Source: Paenibacillus sp. FSL W8-0186 (GTDB lineage Bacteria; Bacillota; Bacilli; Paenibacillales; Paenibacillaceae). Taken from it: DNA of 64,000 bases. The stretch covers positions 1,660,001 to 1,724,000 of the forward strand of contig NZ_CP150207.1 in assembly GCF_037969765.1 (NCBI RefSeq). The letters run 5' to 3'. The position numbers were made by a program, and so were the translations under genes. Shown here in pieces: positions 26,515 through 35,106 of the stretch. The stretch's first letter is position 1. Every line of letters begins with the position of its first letter. Under the pieces are notes generated by a model. The model worked only from the letters and a program-made list of their open reading frames with translations, did no database searches and had not been told where the DNA came from.

Positions 26515-27519
26515 CTACTCTTTCAGAAAGACCAGGCCGACGAAATCATCAAATTCGAGGTTGCCAAAATAGTGCTTAATGTCGATGCCCGCGAGCGCCT
26601 GGCGAACAGCTTCTTCCTCATGGCGCACACCGCGCAGCTTGTCCTCGATATCAGCGACATCGCCTACCCCGAAGAAATCGCCGTAAATTTTAATCTCCTG
26701 AATATGTCCGTCTTTAATGTCCATGCGCAGATCGATGATGCCGATGGGGAATTTTTTGGAATGCTTCACATTGGACTCCGGAGATAAGCCGAAATTCCAA
26801 TCCCAATTTTTATAACGTTCCTTGGAAATTTCGTGAATCTTGCTCCAATCGTCCTCGGTCAGGCGATATTGCGGCACCTTGTCCGCATCCATGCCAAAAA
26901 TATGCCGCAACAGCTCGGCGCGGAATTCCTCGATCGTCATTTTTTGCTCCAAGAAGTCAATGATGTTCGCTACCCGGCTGCGCACGGATTTGGTGCTCTT
27001 GGATTTGAATTTCTCCGGGTTTGCATGCAGTGAAGCAGCGACATCGCTCAGATTCAGGTTGAACATCAGCGTGCCGTGGCTGAACATGCGGCCGCGGGTG
27101 GAGAATTGGGCGTTGCCGGAAATTTTTTGCTCGCCGACCTGCAGATCATTGCGCCCCGTCATCTCTGCATTAACGCCGAGAGATTGCAGCGCTTCAACGA
27201 CGGGCTGGGTAAATTTGCGGAAGTTGTGGAAGGATTGTCCGTCATCTTTCGTAATGAAGCTGAAATTCAAATTGCCCAGATCGTGGTACACCGCACCGCC
27301 GCCGGACAAACGGCGAACGACCTGGATATTATTCTCTTTGACGTAATCGAGGTTGATCTCCTCGATCGTATTCTGATGCTTGCCGATGATAATCGACGGC
27401 GCATTAATGTAGAACAGCAAATAACTGTCATCTTCGAGCGGAAGATGCTTCAGCGCGTACTCCTCGATGGCCAGATTGACCGAGGCGTCTGTGATTCCCT
27501 GGTTGTCAATAAACAGCAT
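26515..27519 (-). CDS. lplA: Lipoate-protein ligase
   Basis: A 334-residue lipoate ligase with both the catalytic LplA domain and the C-terminal accessory domain. It activates free lipoate with ATP and attaches it to E2 and GcvH lysines. Visible motifs are RRLSGGGAVYHDLGNLNFSF (about 70-90) and GRNDLQVGEQKISGNAQ with the conserved Lys (about 125-140). Start at ATG 27519 behind GGAGGAAGAGTC; the longer frame has no better site. The DMT gene follows 6 bases after its stop. Confidence 0.95.
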   Translation of the reverse strand: MLFIDNQGITDASVNLAIEEYALKHLPLEDDSYLLFYINAPSIIIGKHQNTIEEINLDYVKENNIQVVRRLSGGGAVYHDLGNLNFSFITKDDGQSFHNFRKFTQPVVEALQSLGVNAEMTGRNDLQVGEQKISGNAQFSTRGRMFSHGTLMFNLNLSDVAASLHANPEKFKSKSTKSVRSRVANIIDFLEQKMTIEEFRAELLRHIFGMDADKVPQYRLTEDDWSKIHEISKERYKNWDWNFGLSPESNVKHSKKFPIGIIDLRMDIKDGHIQEIKIYGDFFGVGDVADIEDKLRGVRHEEEAVRQALAGIDIKHYFGNLEFDDFVGLVFLKE

Positions 27520-27663
27520 GACTCTTCCTCCATCCAAATCTATATTTGTAACCTGCAAATTAGAATTATCCTAACGTACATTGTAAACCAATTCAGGCTG
27601 AAACCAAAGGGAAAAAGCGGGTGCGGGCATTTTCCATTTATTCCGTGGCAAGGGGTGTCGTCA

Positions 27664-27693
27664 TTGACGGCGCACAGGAATTCGCCTCATAAT
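27664..27693 (+). promoter_or_regulatory. Probable promoter of the cobD operon
   Basis: TTGACG and CATAAT are 18 bases apart, about 90 bases before the cobD start. No B12-box or riboswitch features are visible in this leader. Confidence 0.5.
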
Positions 27694-27781
27694 GAGGGCA
27701 TCGAACTTGGGGCGAGAAGCAGTGAAGACGAAAGAAATGCATAAATACATAAACGGTTTTGTGGAAAAGAGGAATGGCAAT

Positions 27782-28876
27782 ATGCTGGAAGTGTACGGAC
27801 ATGGAGGAGATGTAGAGTCGGCAGCACTGCGATACGGCTTTGAGCCGGAGCAATTCACCGACTTTAGCGCAAATATTAACCCGCTCGGGCCGCCGCCGGG
27901 CATGCTGGAGGCGCTGCAGGCCGCGCTGCCTGAAATTATTCGGTACCCCGATCCGGGCCATCGGGCGCTGCTCGCCTTATTGGCTGAACGCCACGGGGTT
28001 CGGCAGGAGGCCGTTTGCGTAGGCAACGGCGCGGCGGAAATCATGGCTCTTATCTTATTGGCGCTGGCGCCAGGCAAAGTCGGCGTCGTACAGCCCTGCT
28101 TCTCGGAATACGAAACGCTGTCCCGGCAGTTCGGGGCGGAGGTACAGGCAGTTTACGGCACCGCAGAGCGGGCCTATCGCGCCGAGCCCGGGCAAATCGT
28201 GAAACTGATCGCGGCCAGCGACCTCGTGTTCCTCGGCCAGCCGAACAACCCGAACGGGGTGCAATATGATGTGGAGCAATTACGGCAGTTTGCCGAGGCG
28301 GGTGAACGGCATGAGACCTACATCGTGCTGGATGAGGCGTTCATCGACTTCATACCTCCAGAGCGGCGCCAGTCGCTGCTCCCTGAGCTGGAACGGTATC
28401 CGCACATCATCATCGTTCGGTCGATGACGAAGTTCTATGCGATTCCGGGGCTGCGGCTCGGCTACGGCATCGCCCACCCGCATATGGCCGCGGCGATGAG
28501 AGGCAAGCAGGTGACGTGGAGTGTTAATATTTTAGCGCTGCGGGCAGGAGAGATCAGCCTTCAGGCTGGAGAGGAATATGAAACGGCGACGATCCATGCG
28601 ATTGCAGCGGAGCGAAAGCATCTTAGTGGTGAGCTTGAGCGCTTAGGCTGTGAGGTGACGCCGGGAGAAGCCAACTATTTACTACTAGGGCTTCCGGGGC
28701 CGTGGACGGCTGAAGCGATGCAGGAGGCGCTAGGCCAGCGCGGCGTACTCGTGCGAAGCTGCGCGATGTATCCGGGGCTTGACGCCTGCCATATCCGCGT
28801 CGCCGTGAAGGATCGGGCGGCCAATGCTGTGCTGATCCGGGAGATGGAGCAAGTGATAGGAGGAGGAGAGGGATGA
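27782..28876 (+). CDS. cobD: Threonine-phosphate decarboxylase (CobD)
   Basis: A 364-residue fold-type I PLP enzyme of the histidinol-phosphate aminotransferase family. It opens with YGHGGDVESAALRYG and FSANINPLGPPPGML, hallmarks of CobD, and has the PLP lysine in SMTKFYAIPGLRLGYG (about 220). It makes aminopropanol phosphate from L-threonine phosphate for the B12 linker. The start is ATG 27782 behind AGAGGAATGG, not the frame opening at 27692. The stop overlaps cbiZ by 4 bases; context with cbiZ, cbiB and cobC settles the assignment over HisC. Confidence 0.93.
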   Translation: MLEVYGHGGDVESAALRYGFEPEQFTDFSANINPLGPPPGMLEALQAALPEIIRYPDPGHRALLALLAERHGVRQEAVCVGNGAAEIMALILLALAPGKVGVVQPCFSEYETLSRQFGAEVQAVYGTAERAYRAEPGQIVKLIAASDLVFLGQPNNPNGVQYDVEQLRQFAEAGERHETYIVLDEAFIDFIPPERRQSLLPELERYPHIIIVRSMTKFYAIPGLRLGYGIAHPHMAAAMRGKQVTWSVNILALRAGEISLQAGEEYETATIHAIAAERKHLSGELERLGCEVTPGEANYLLLGLPGPWTAEAMQEALGQRGVLVRSCAMYPGLDACHIRVAVKDRAANAVLIREMEQVIGGGEG

Positions 28877-29814
28877 CAACCCCTTTTTTGCATGTGCAGG
28901 CGGAACAAGCGGTGAAGGCTGGCGGAGCCAGAGACACTGGCAAGGCTAGTAAGGCTAGTAAGGCTAGTAAGGCTAGTGAGGCCGATGGGATTTATGAGGC
29001 CGTTGAAGTTAGCGAGACCATTGAAATGAATAAAGCTAATCGTACTGGCTTAGCCGGTCAGGCGAAACCCGCCGAAGTGAATGAAACCCGCCAAATGGGC
29101 GAAGCGGATCAAGTTGACCAAACGGTCTACCACTCGAAAATATGGCCGGGACTGAAGCTGTATCGGAAGGAGCGGCATATTTTGCTGGAAGCGCCAGAGC
29201 CAATGGACAGCTTGGGCAGCGCGGTATACGGCGGCGGAATGCATTTGCTCCAGCGCTATGTGAATATATACGTGGATCGGTTCTATCACTGTGAAGACCC
29301 GGTGCGGGATATCCGGAATTTGCTAGGCGAATGGGGATATCCCGAGCAGGGAACGGCCGGGCTGCTTACGGCAGTGCAGCTGAAGCATGCGGCGGTCGCC
29401 GAGGAGCAGGGCGCCGACTTCGGCGTGCTGTGCTGCGCGACGGCGGGCGTGTCCAACGCGGCCCGGGCTGGCGTGCCGCGGGCGACGTTCCCCGCTTCGT
29501 GGACGCCGGGGACGATCAACATTATGCTCGTCGTCGACGGCAGAATGACCCCCGCGGCCATGGTGAACGCCGTCATCACGGCGACGGAGGCCAAGGCGGC
29601 CGCGCTGAGTGATCTCGGCGTGCGCGACGCCGAGAACGGCCTGACCGCAACCGGCACGACGACGGACGCGGTCATGCTGGGCGTCAGCCAGCGGGCCGAA
29701 TGGCCGCTGCTGCACGCCTACGCGGGAACCGCGACCGATCTGGGCGGCACGATTGGCCGCCTGGTGTACGACGCGGTTCGCGAATCTTTGGCTGCGGCCG
29801 GAGGGCCGAAGTGA
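28873..29814 (+). CDS. cbiZ: Adenosylcobinamide amidohydrolase (CbiZ) with an N-terminal low-complexity extension
   Basis: A 313-residue protein whose C-terminal two thirds match CbiZ: TAVQLKHAAVAEEQGADFGV, ATAGVSNAARAG, TPGTINIMLVVDG, TEAKAAALSDLGVRD and TGTTTDAVMLG. CbiZ removes aminopropanol from adenosylcobinamide to give adenosylcobyric acid, which CbiB then re-uses. The first 90 residues are extra and polar, with KAS repeated four times and further Glu/Val/Asn-rich sequence. ATG overlaps the cobD stop behind AGGAGGAGAG. The stop overlaps the cbiB GTG start. Confidence 0.92.
   Translation: MTTPFLHVQAEQAVKAGGARDTGKASKASKASKASEADGIYEAVEVSETIEMNKANRTGLAGQAKPAEVNETRQMGEADQVDQTVYHSKIWPGLKLYRKERHILLEAPEPMDSLGSAVYGGGMHLLQRYVNIYVDRFYHCEDPVRDIRNLLGEWGYPEQGTAGLLTAVQLKHAAVAEEQGADFGVLCCATAGVSNAARAGVPRATFPASWTPGTINIMLVVDGRMTPAAMVNAVITATEAKAAALSDLGVRDAENGLTATGTTTDAVMLGVSQRAEWPLLHAYAGTATDLGGTIGRLVYDAVRESLAAAGGPK
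28942..28977 (+). repeat. 9-bp tandem repeat in cbiZ
   Basis: AAGGCTAGT is repeated four times exactly, encoding KAS units in the N-terminal extension of CbiZ. In frame, so length variation is tolerated. Confidence 0.85.
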
Positions 29815-30773
29815 CGGCCGCGTGGTGGGTGCTGCCGGTCGCGTATGCGCTTGACCGGCTGCTTGGCGATCCGCGCTGGCTTCCCCATCCCGTCGTCGGG
29901 ATGGGGAAGGCGATCGCCGCGATCGAGGCGGCCATTCGCCGCCTGGTGCAGCCCCACGCCTACCGGGCCGCGGGGCTGCTGCTGCCGCTGCTTGTTGCGG
30001 GCGGCAGCTTTGCCCTGACCTGGGCCGTGCTGCGCTTGCTGGCCCAGGTCAGCCCGTGGCTCGCCACGCTGGCGGAAGCCGCGCTGATTGCCACGACCAT
30101 CGCGGCCAAGGGGCTGCAGGCTGCCGGCATGGAGGTGTGCGGCCATTTGCGCCGCGGAGATATGCCGGCAGCGCGGCGCGCACTCGGCATGATCGTCGGG
30201 CGCGACACCGCACTTCTCCCGGAGCCGGAAGTGGCGCGCGGCGCGGTGGAGACGGTCGCCGAGAATATCGTCGACGCTGTCGTCTCGCCGCTCTTCTTCG
30301 CGCTGCTGGGCGGGGCTCCGCTGGCGATGGCTTACCGCGCCGTCAACACCCTCGATTCGATGGTCGGCTACAAAAATGAGAAATACATCGATCTCGGCTG
30401 GGCGTCGGCCCGGCTTGACGATATCGCGAATTATATTCCCGCGCGCCTTACGGCCCTGTTGTTAATTGCCGCTGCCTGGCTGCTGCGCTTCAATGCCAAA
30501 GGGGCTGCAGCCATCGTGCGGCGCGATGCTTCCTCTCATCCAAGCCCGAACAGCGGGTACCCCGAATCAGCCGTCGCCGGAGCGCTTGGCGTTCGCCTGG
30601 GCGGGGAGAATTCCTATCATGGCGTGGTGTCTTTTCGCGCGTATATGGGGGACAAGACCCGTGAGCTGGAGGCGGAGGACATTCCAAAAACGGGCCGAAT
30701 GCTGTTTGCAGTTTCAGATATGTTCGTGCTGCTGGGAACAGTAGCGGGGCTGGCGTTAACGGGCGGATTTTAG
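29811..30773 (+). CDS. cbiB: Adenosylcobinamide-phosphate synthase (CbiB)
   Basis: A 320-residue membrane protein that joins cobyric acid to aminopropanol phosphate. Family motifs: LDRLLGDPRWLPHPVVGMGK (N-terminus), RDTALLPEPEVARGAVETVA and ENIVDAVVSPLFFALLGG (mid-protein), VNTLDSMVGYKNEKY, and GVRLGGENSYHG. Start is GTG 29811 behind GGAGGGCCGAA, overlapping the cbiZ stop (GTGA); the frame opens at 29700 but that part is antiphase to cbiZ. With CobD and CbiZ it forms the cobinamide remodelling step. Confidence 0.95.
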   Translation: MTAAWWVLPVAYALDRLLGDPRWLPHPVVGMGKAIAAIEAAIRRLVQPHAYRAAGLLLPLLVAGGSFALTWAVLRLLAQVSPWLATLAEAALIATTIAAKGLQAAGMEVCGHLRRGDMPAARRALGMIVGRDTALLPEPEVARGAVETVAENIVDAVVSPLFFALLGGAPLAMAYRAVNTLDSMVGYKNEKYIDLGWASARLDDIANYIPARLTALLLIAAAWLLRFNAKGAAAIVRRDASSHPSPNSGYPESAVAGALGVRLGGENSYHGVVSFRAYMGDKTRELEAEDIPKTGRMLFAVSDMFVLLGTVAGLALTGGF

Positions 30774-30827
30774 TTCCCGATCAATAGGTAAAGGCTGTTA
30801 CTGGGATGTTACTGGGAGGCGGGATGA

Positions 30828-31463
30828 TTGAAGAAGCAAAGGAGTTACGCAGCTGAGCTCTGGCTGGTCCGCCATGGCCGTACTAGCTGGAATAGGGAGC
30901 GGCGCTATCAGGGGCATTCGAATGTTGCTCTATTGGATGATGAAGCGTCTGGACTGGAGGGTCTGGAGAAGGAGCTTGAGGGCGTTTCTTTCTCTTCGGT
31001 ATATTGCAGCGATCTGCTGCGCTGCCGCCAGACCCTGGAGAGAGTCAGGCCAGATCTTGCCGGGAAGGCTGTATACGACTCGCGTCTGCGGGAGATGAAC
31101 TTTGGGCAATGGGAAGGGCAGACGTATGAAATGCTCAAGGATAACCTGGTTTATCGCGCCTGGATTGATGATCCGGTATCGGTAAATCCACCCGGCGGGG
31201 AAACGTGGGACCATTTTCACCGGCGGGTAAGAAGTATCTATGAGGAGTGGGTCAACCTGGCGCAACGTAACCCATGCCCAGATCATAATATGGAGCAGCG
31301 GATTCTTGCTGTCACTCATGGGGGCGTCGTCTCGCTCGCAGCCTCATTGCAGCGTCCTGGAACGGGATTTTGGGATACGGCTGTCGAAGCTGGAGGCGTA
31401 CTTCGGCTTGGAATCGGAGAAAGAGCTGCAGGCGGCTTAGCGGCTCAGGAGTATTATGATTAA
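30828..31463 (+). CDS. cobC: Histidine phosphatase, probable alpha-ribazole phosphatase (CobC)
   Basis: A 211-residue phosphoglycerate-mutase-like phosphatase. The catalytic motif LVRHGRTSWNRERRYQGHSN is near the N-terminus, REMNFGQWEGQTY near 85, and the second His in AVTHGGVV near 160. Alpha-ribazole phosphatase removes the 5' phosphate left after nucleotide loop joining. The assignment rests mostly on position after cobD-cbiZ-cbiB; general phosphoglycerate mutase is the alternative. The start is TTG behind GGAGGCGGGATGA. Confidence 0.8.
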   Translation: MKKQRSYAAELWLVRHGRTSWNRERRYQGHSNVALLDDEASGLEGLEKELEGVSFSSVYCSDLLRCRQTLERVRPDLAGKAVYDSRLREMNFGQWEGQTYEMLKDNLVYRAWIDDPVSVNPPGGETWDHFHRRVRSIYEEWVNLAQRNPCPDHNMEQRILAVTHGGVVSLAASLQRPGTGFWDTAVEAGGVLRLGIGERAAGGLAAQEYYD

Positions 31464-31474
31464 TCACGCCCCAA

Positions 31475-31499
31475 CAGCACAAGGCGAGGTCTTGTGCTG
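31475..31499. repeat. Hairpin after cobC
   Basis: CAGCACAAG and CTTGTGCTG form a perfect 9-bp stem with a 7-base loop, 11 bases after the stop. No T-run follows, so termination is uncertain. Confidence 0.5.
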
Positions 31500-31557
31500 G
31501 AGAAAATAAATCAAAGCTCATTATTATGCATCAATACCGACAAAGGAAGTGATGGGC

Positions 31558-32523
31558 ATGCCAGAAACAAGAACGGGAACATCCGTGCAACTGGCGGTTA
31601 GTGTGCTAGATCTGGTTCCCCGGTTGCCCGGGAATTCGGATGAAGAGGCGTTAAGACAAGCTGTGTCTTTGGCGCAGCATGCCGAAAAATGGGGCTACAC
31701 CCGGTATTGGACGGCTGAGCATCACGATATGCCCGGGCTGGCCTGTACTTCGCCAGAGGTGCTGCTGGCCCATGTCGGAGCAAAGACAGAACGGATTCGC
31801 CTCGGTTCGGGGGCCGTTCTGCTGCCCCACTACAGCCCGCTGAAAGTAGCGGAGTGGTTCCGGCTGCTGGCTGCATTATATCCGGGCAGGATAGATTTGG
31901 GACTGGGACGTGCTCCGGGCGGAGAAGCCCACACTGTCATGGCTCTTAGCGGCAATTTTTTAGCACGGGTTGCTGAGCTGCCGAAGACGATTGCTTCATT
32001 GCTGGAGCTGCTCCAGGACGTTTACGAGTATGAGGGGCATGCCGTAACCGCACGGCCCCAGCCGCAAATCGGACCAGCGGTCTGGATGCTCGGAACGAAC
32101 AAGAAAAGCGCGGAATACGCGGCCAAATTTGGAACGGGTTATGTTTTTGGGCAGTTTATGAGCGAGCGTGACGGCGTAGACATACTGGCTGCCTATCGGG
32201 CGGATTTTACGCCCTCTGCGCTGCAAAGTGCGCCAAAGACGCTGCTGGCCGTTAGCGTAATTTGCGCAGGGACGGAGAGTGAAGCTGCCCATTGGGTCCA
32301 GGTGCTCGCTGAGACGGCGAGACAAACGGGGCGGGGTTCGTTCCGAAGCATAAGCGGTACGCCGCATAGCGTGCATAAGCAGCTTAAAGATATGCAGCTC
32401 GAATACGCCAATGAAGAATTTCTGATCGTTTGCCCTATTCCTGACTATGCGGCAAGGCTGGAATGCTACAGACTGCTGGCCGAGGCACTACGGGGGTTGG
32501 CGGTGTTTGACGGTGCGGAATAA
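31558..32523 (+). CDS. LLM-class flavin-dependent oxidoreductase
   Basis: A 321-residue bacterial luciferase-like flavoenzyme of the MsnO8/YvbT type. Typical segments are SVLDLVPR at the N-terminus, RYWTAEHHDMPGLACTSPEV (about 50), RIRLGSGAVLLPHYSPLKVAE (about 80), RIDLGLGRAPGG (about 115) and WMLGTNKKSAEYAAKFGTGY. The substrate is unknown. Start chosen at ATG 31558, spaced 8-9 bases from AAAGGA; GTG 31549 and ATG 31552 are in frame. It separates the two B12 gene groups but has no known B12 role. Confidence 0.92.
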   Translation: MPETRTGTSVQLAVSVLDLVPRLPGNSDEEALRQAVSLAQHAEKWGYTRYWTAEHHDMPGLACTSPEVLLAHVGAKTERIRLGSGAVLLPHYSPLKVAEWFRLLAALYPGRIDLGLGRAPGGEAHTVMALSGNFLARVAELPKTIASLLELLQDVYEYEGHAVTARPQPQIGPAVWMLGTNKKSAEYAAKFGTGYVFGQFMSERDGVDILAAYRADFTPSALQSAPKTLLAVSVICAGTESEAAHWVQVLAETARQTGRGSFRSISGTPHSVHKQLKDMQLEYANEEFLIVCPIPDYAARLECYRLLAEALRGLAVFDGAE

Positions 32524-32603
32524 TGACCCGTATATCGCTGTAAAGGAAACTTGATCCCGTGCAGACGTGCAGAGGTGAGTTCAAGGTTAGGAGCGAGATT
32601 TAT

Positions 32604-33560
32604 ATGTATAAAGAAAACAGCTGCGGTTACATTTACACTTACGCCTGCCATGAGAATGAGCGGCGGCTATGCGAAATGGAGCTTACGGCTTTATTTGGAC
32701 ATTCGCCGAATACGGAAGGGTACATCGCAACGGACAAACGGATGGATCCGAGCCGCAGTCCATTTATTTCATACCGGATAGATATCCTGCTAACTGGCGG
32801 CGATCCGGGCAGCGTGACTTTGCAAGCGGCTGAGCTTGATCTTCAGGGTGCAACTTTTAAAGTCGTATGCATAAAGCGGGGCGGCATGCTTGCATTTAGC
32901 TATGAGGAGCAGCGCGAGCTCGAGCGGCAGATCGGCAGTCGTATTCGAGGTAAAGCGGATATGCGCACTCCCGAGGTGACGTTCGGCCTAATGCTCATTG
33001 ACGGGAACTGGCTGCTTGGAATATGCCATGCGGCAGAGTCCGTTTGGCTGCGCCATAAAAGCAAACCGCGCAATTATTCCACAGGACTGAGCACGGCTGT
33101 CGCCAGGGCTTTGGTGAACATCGCGGTGCCCGAGCCGTACGCCGTCAAGGCCATCGACCCTTGCTGCGGAATGGGGAATGTGCTGATCGAGGCGTTATCA
33201 ATGGGGATCGATATCGTAGGCCGGGATATTAACCCGTTGGCAGTCCGGGGAGCGAGAATCAATTTGTGCCATTTCGGATACGGCGATGATCGGGTCAGCC
33301 TGGGCGATCTGAATGAAATAGGCGAGCTATATGATGCGGCTATCGTGGACATGCCGTACAATTTATGCTCCGTGCTGTCACCCGTGGAGCGCGGCGAAAT
33401 GCTGCGCAGCATAAGACGGTTTAGCCAGAGGACTGTCATCGTTTCCACGGAGCAGCTGGAGAAGGAGATAGTTGACGCCGGTTTTCGAATTCACGATTAC
33501 GGAACGGTCAGCAAAAGTTCTTTTGTCAGACATATTTGGGTTTGCGGAGCTAATCGGTAA
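32604..33560 (+). CDS. TRM11-like SAM-dependent methyltransferase
   Basis: A 318-residue Rossmann methyltransferase of the TRM11/Trm14-like RNA methylase group. SAM motif I is AIDPCCGMGNVLIEALSMGI (about 195-214), acidic loop GRDINPLAVRGARINL, and motif IV DMPYNL in place of the more usual D/N-P-P-Y, compatible with base N-methylation. The first 180 residues may be a degenerate THUMP-like domain. Start at ATG 32604 behind AGGAGCGAGA. It ends just before the B12 riboswitch promoter. The RNA target is unknown. Confidence 0.85.
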   Translation: MYKENSCGYIYTYACHENERRLCEMELTALFGHSPNTEGYIATDKRMDPSRSPFISYRIDILLTGGDPGSVTLQAAELDLQGATFKVVCIKRGGMLAFSYEEQRELERQIGSRIRGKADMRTPEVTFGLMLIDGNWLLGICHAAESVWLRHKSKPRNYSTGLSTAVARALVNIAVPEPYAVKAIDPCCGMGNVLIEALSMGIDIVGRDINPLAVRGARINLCHFGYGDDRVSLGDLNEIGELYDAAIVDMPYNLCSVLSPVERGEMLRSIRRFSQRTVIVSTEQLEKEIVDAGFRIHDYGTVSKSSFVRHIWVCGANR

Positions 33561-33571
33561 GGGATGAATGA

Positions 33572-33600
33572 TTGTCATCTGTGCGGTTTTCCCCTATAAT
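33572..33600 (+). promoter_or_regulatory. Promoter of the btu operon
   Basis: TTGTCA and TATAAT with 17-base spacing, directly upstream of the cobalamin riboswitch; transcription should begin near 33607. Confidence 0.8.
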
Positions 33601-33639
33601 CCAATACAGACGAAGATGTATGAATGCCTATTGCCAAAT

Positions 33640-33905
33640 GGAAAAACCGTAGGTCCCAAGGCGGCGCTTGTCCGCAAGCTTCCGCCACGGGTTAATAGGG
33701 AAGCCGGTGCAATTCCGGCACGGTCCCGCCACTGTAAACAGGGATGAAGCTCATTGTATGCCACTGTCATTCGTTAAACCCGCACTCTGCCTTACTTTGA
33801 AGGTACTTGCAGGAAAGGGACATGCGAAGATGGGAAGGCGAGCCGAATCGGCAACCTGGAGTCAGGAGACCTGCCTATGGGAATCAAGAGACGGTCCTTC
33901 GAGGA
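33640..33905 (+). promoter_or_regulatory. Cobalamin riboswitch
   Basis: The core is unmistakable: GGGAAGCCGGTGCAATTCCG at 33698-33717, CCCGCCACTGTAA at 33725-33737, and the B12-box variant AGTCAGGAGACCTGCC at 33860-33875. The outer stem boundaries are approximate. It lies between a strong promoter and btuF, with a terminator downstream as expression platform, so adenosylcobalamin (or cobalamin) binding should shut off the btu genes. Confidence 0.96.
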
Positions 33906-33984
33906 AAGGATACGTTCTGCTAAAAGAGTTATGCTGCGGACAAGCTGGGTGGCTTGTACCGTACATGGACTTGCTTGTAGACGT

Positions 33985-34013
33985 AGCCCGATCCTGAACG
34001 GATGGGGTTTTTT
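33985..34013 (+). terminator. Expression-platform terminator of the B12 riboswitch
   Basis: AGCCCGATCC pairs with GGATGGGG(T) across a short loop with one mismatch, followed by TTTTTT. It ends 80 bases before btuF. Confidence 0.8.
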
Positions 34014-34092
34014 CCTGTCTTTTTGCTGTATTTCCATTGAGAACGGGCTTTTCATGTACAAATTATACGCCTTGTAAGGAGAGAGAGATTTC

Positions 34093-35106
34093 ATGAACAA
34101 ATTTAGAAAGTTCTGGGGCATTTGGCTTTTAGCGATCATGCTCGTCGTGATGGCTGGCTGCGGCAAGGATGCGGCAGGCACGAACACAGGAAATGCTCCA
34201 GCTCAGCAGGAACAGAACACTCAAACCGGACAGGGGGAGCAGGGGGATTCTGCGTCTGATGCGCAGCGCACAGTCTATCCGTTGACTGTGAAGGATGTTA
34301 CTGGCGCGGAATTCACTTTCGAAGCCGCGCCGCAAAGAATCGTTTCGCTGGCTCCATCGGAGACGGAAGGATTATTCGCGCTTGGGCTGGATGAGCAAAT
34401 CGTAGGTGTATCCGATGTCGACGATTATCCCGAAGCGGTGAAGGACAAGCCGCGTATGGGCGGGTTCCAGGTCAACGTTGAGGCGGTCATCGCTGCCAAG
34501 CCTGAACTGGTACTGGCCGGCAATCTGATCGATCCGGCTGCCGTAAAAAGCCTTACCGATCTCGGAATCAAGGTTTATCAATCGAATCCGACCAATCTGG
34601 ACGAAACGCTGGCGAATATTAGAGCCGTAGGGGAAATTACCGACCGGCAAAAAGAAGCCGAGGAAGTTGTCGCCCAAATGGAGAAAGAACGCGATATGGT
34701 CTTGGATGCCGTTAAGTCCTTGACTCCGGATCAGAAAAAGAAAGTCTACATCGAGTTTTCGCCTGGCTGGACCGTTGGGAAAGGCGTGTTTATGGACGAG
34801 TTGATTACGCTGGCCGGGGGAGAGAACGTAGCTTCCGATCTGGAAGGCTGGAACGAAATCAATGAAGAGAACATCATTAAGGCCAACCCGGACGCTATTC
34901 TGTTTGCCAAAAATGTCGTCGACGAGAACAACAAGACGATTGGAGATATGATTAAAGCACGTGGTGGCTGGGATCAAATTACGGCCGTAAAAGAAGACCG
35001 TGTCATCGGCCTGGATGATAACCTGCTCAGCCGTCCTGGACCGCGCGTGACCCAGGGATTGATTGAAATGGCACGGGCCATTTATCCGGAATTGATCCAG
35101 CAATGA
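34093..35106 (+). CDS. btuF: Cobalamin ABC transporter substrate-binding lipoprotein
   Basis: A 337-residue class III binding protein. Signal peptide and lipobox MAGC (Cys about 19) precede a Gln/Thr/Gly-rich linker; the core begins VYPLTVKDVTGAEFTFEAAP and RIVSLAPSETEGLFALGLDE. It captures corrinoids outside the membrane. Placement behind a cobalamin riboswitch and before FecCD-type permease and ATPase genes identifies the ligand; sequence alone could not exclude a siderophore. AAGGAGAGAGAG precedes the ATG. The stop overlaps btuC by 4 bases. Confidence 0.93.
   Translation: MNKFRKFWGIWLLAIMLVVMAGCGKDAAGTNTGNAPAQQEQNTQTGQGEQGDSASDAQRTVYPLTVKDVTGAEFTFEAAPQRIVSLAPSETEGLFALGLDEQIVGVSDVDDYPEAVKDKPRMGGFQVNVEAVIAAKPELVLAGNLIDPAAVKSLTDLGIKVYQSNPTNLDETLANIRAVGEITDRQKEAEEVVAQMEKERDMVLDAVKSLTPDQKKKVYIEFSPGWTVGKGVFMDELITLAGGENVASDLEGWNEINEENIIKANPDAILFAKNVVDENNKTIGDMIKARGGWDQITAVKEDRVIGLDDNLLSRPGPRVTQGLIEMARAIYPELIQQ

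Noticed and set aside
27560..27781. Cobalamin riboswitch before cobD
   Set aside because: No B12-box or CCGGTGCAA-type core was found; the leader is short and has a simple promoter.
29700..29810. N-terminal extension of CbiB
   Set aside because: The extra 37 codons overlap cbiZ in another frame and look like noise; GTG 29811 has GGAGG and begins the family sequence.
33668..33997. 109-codon frame between the TRM11-like gene and btuF
   Set aside because: It lies entirely within the cobalamin riboswitch and its terminator.
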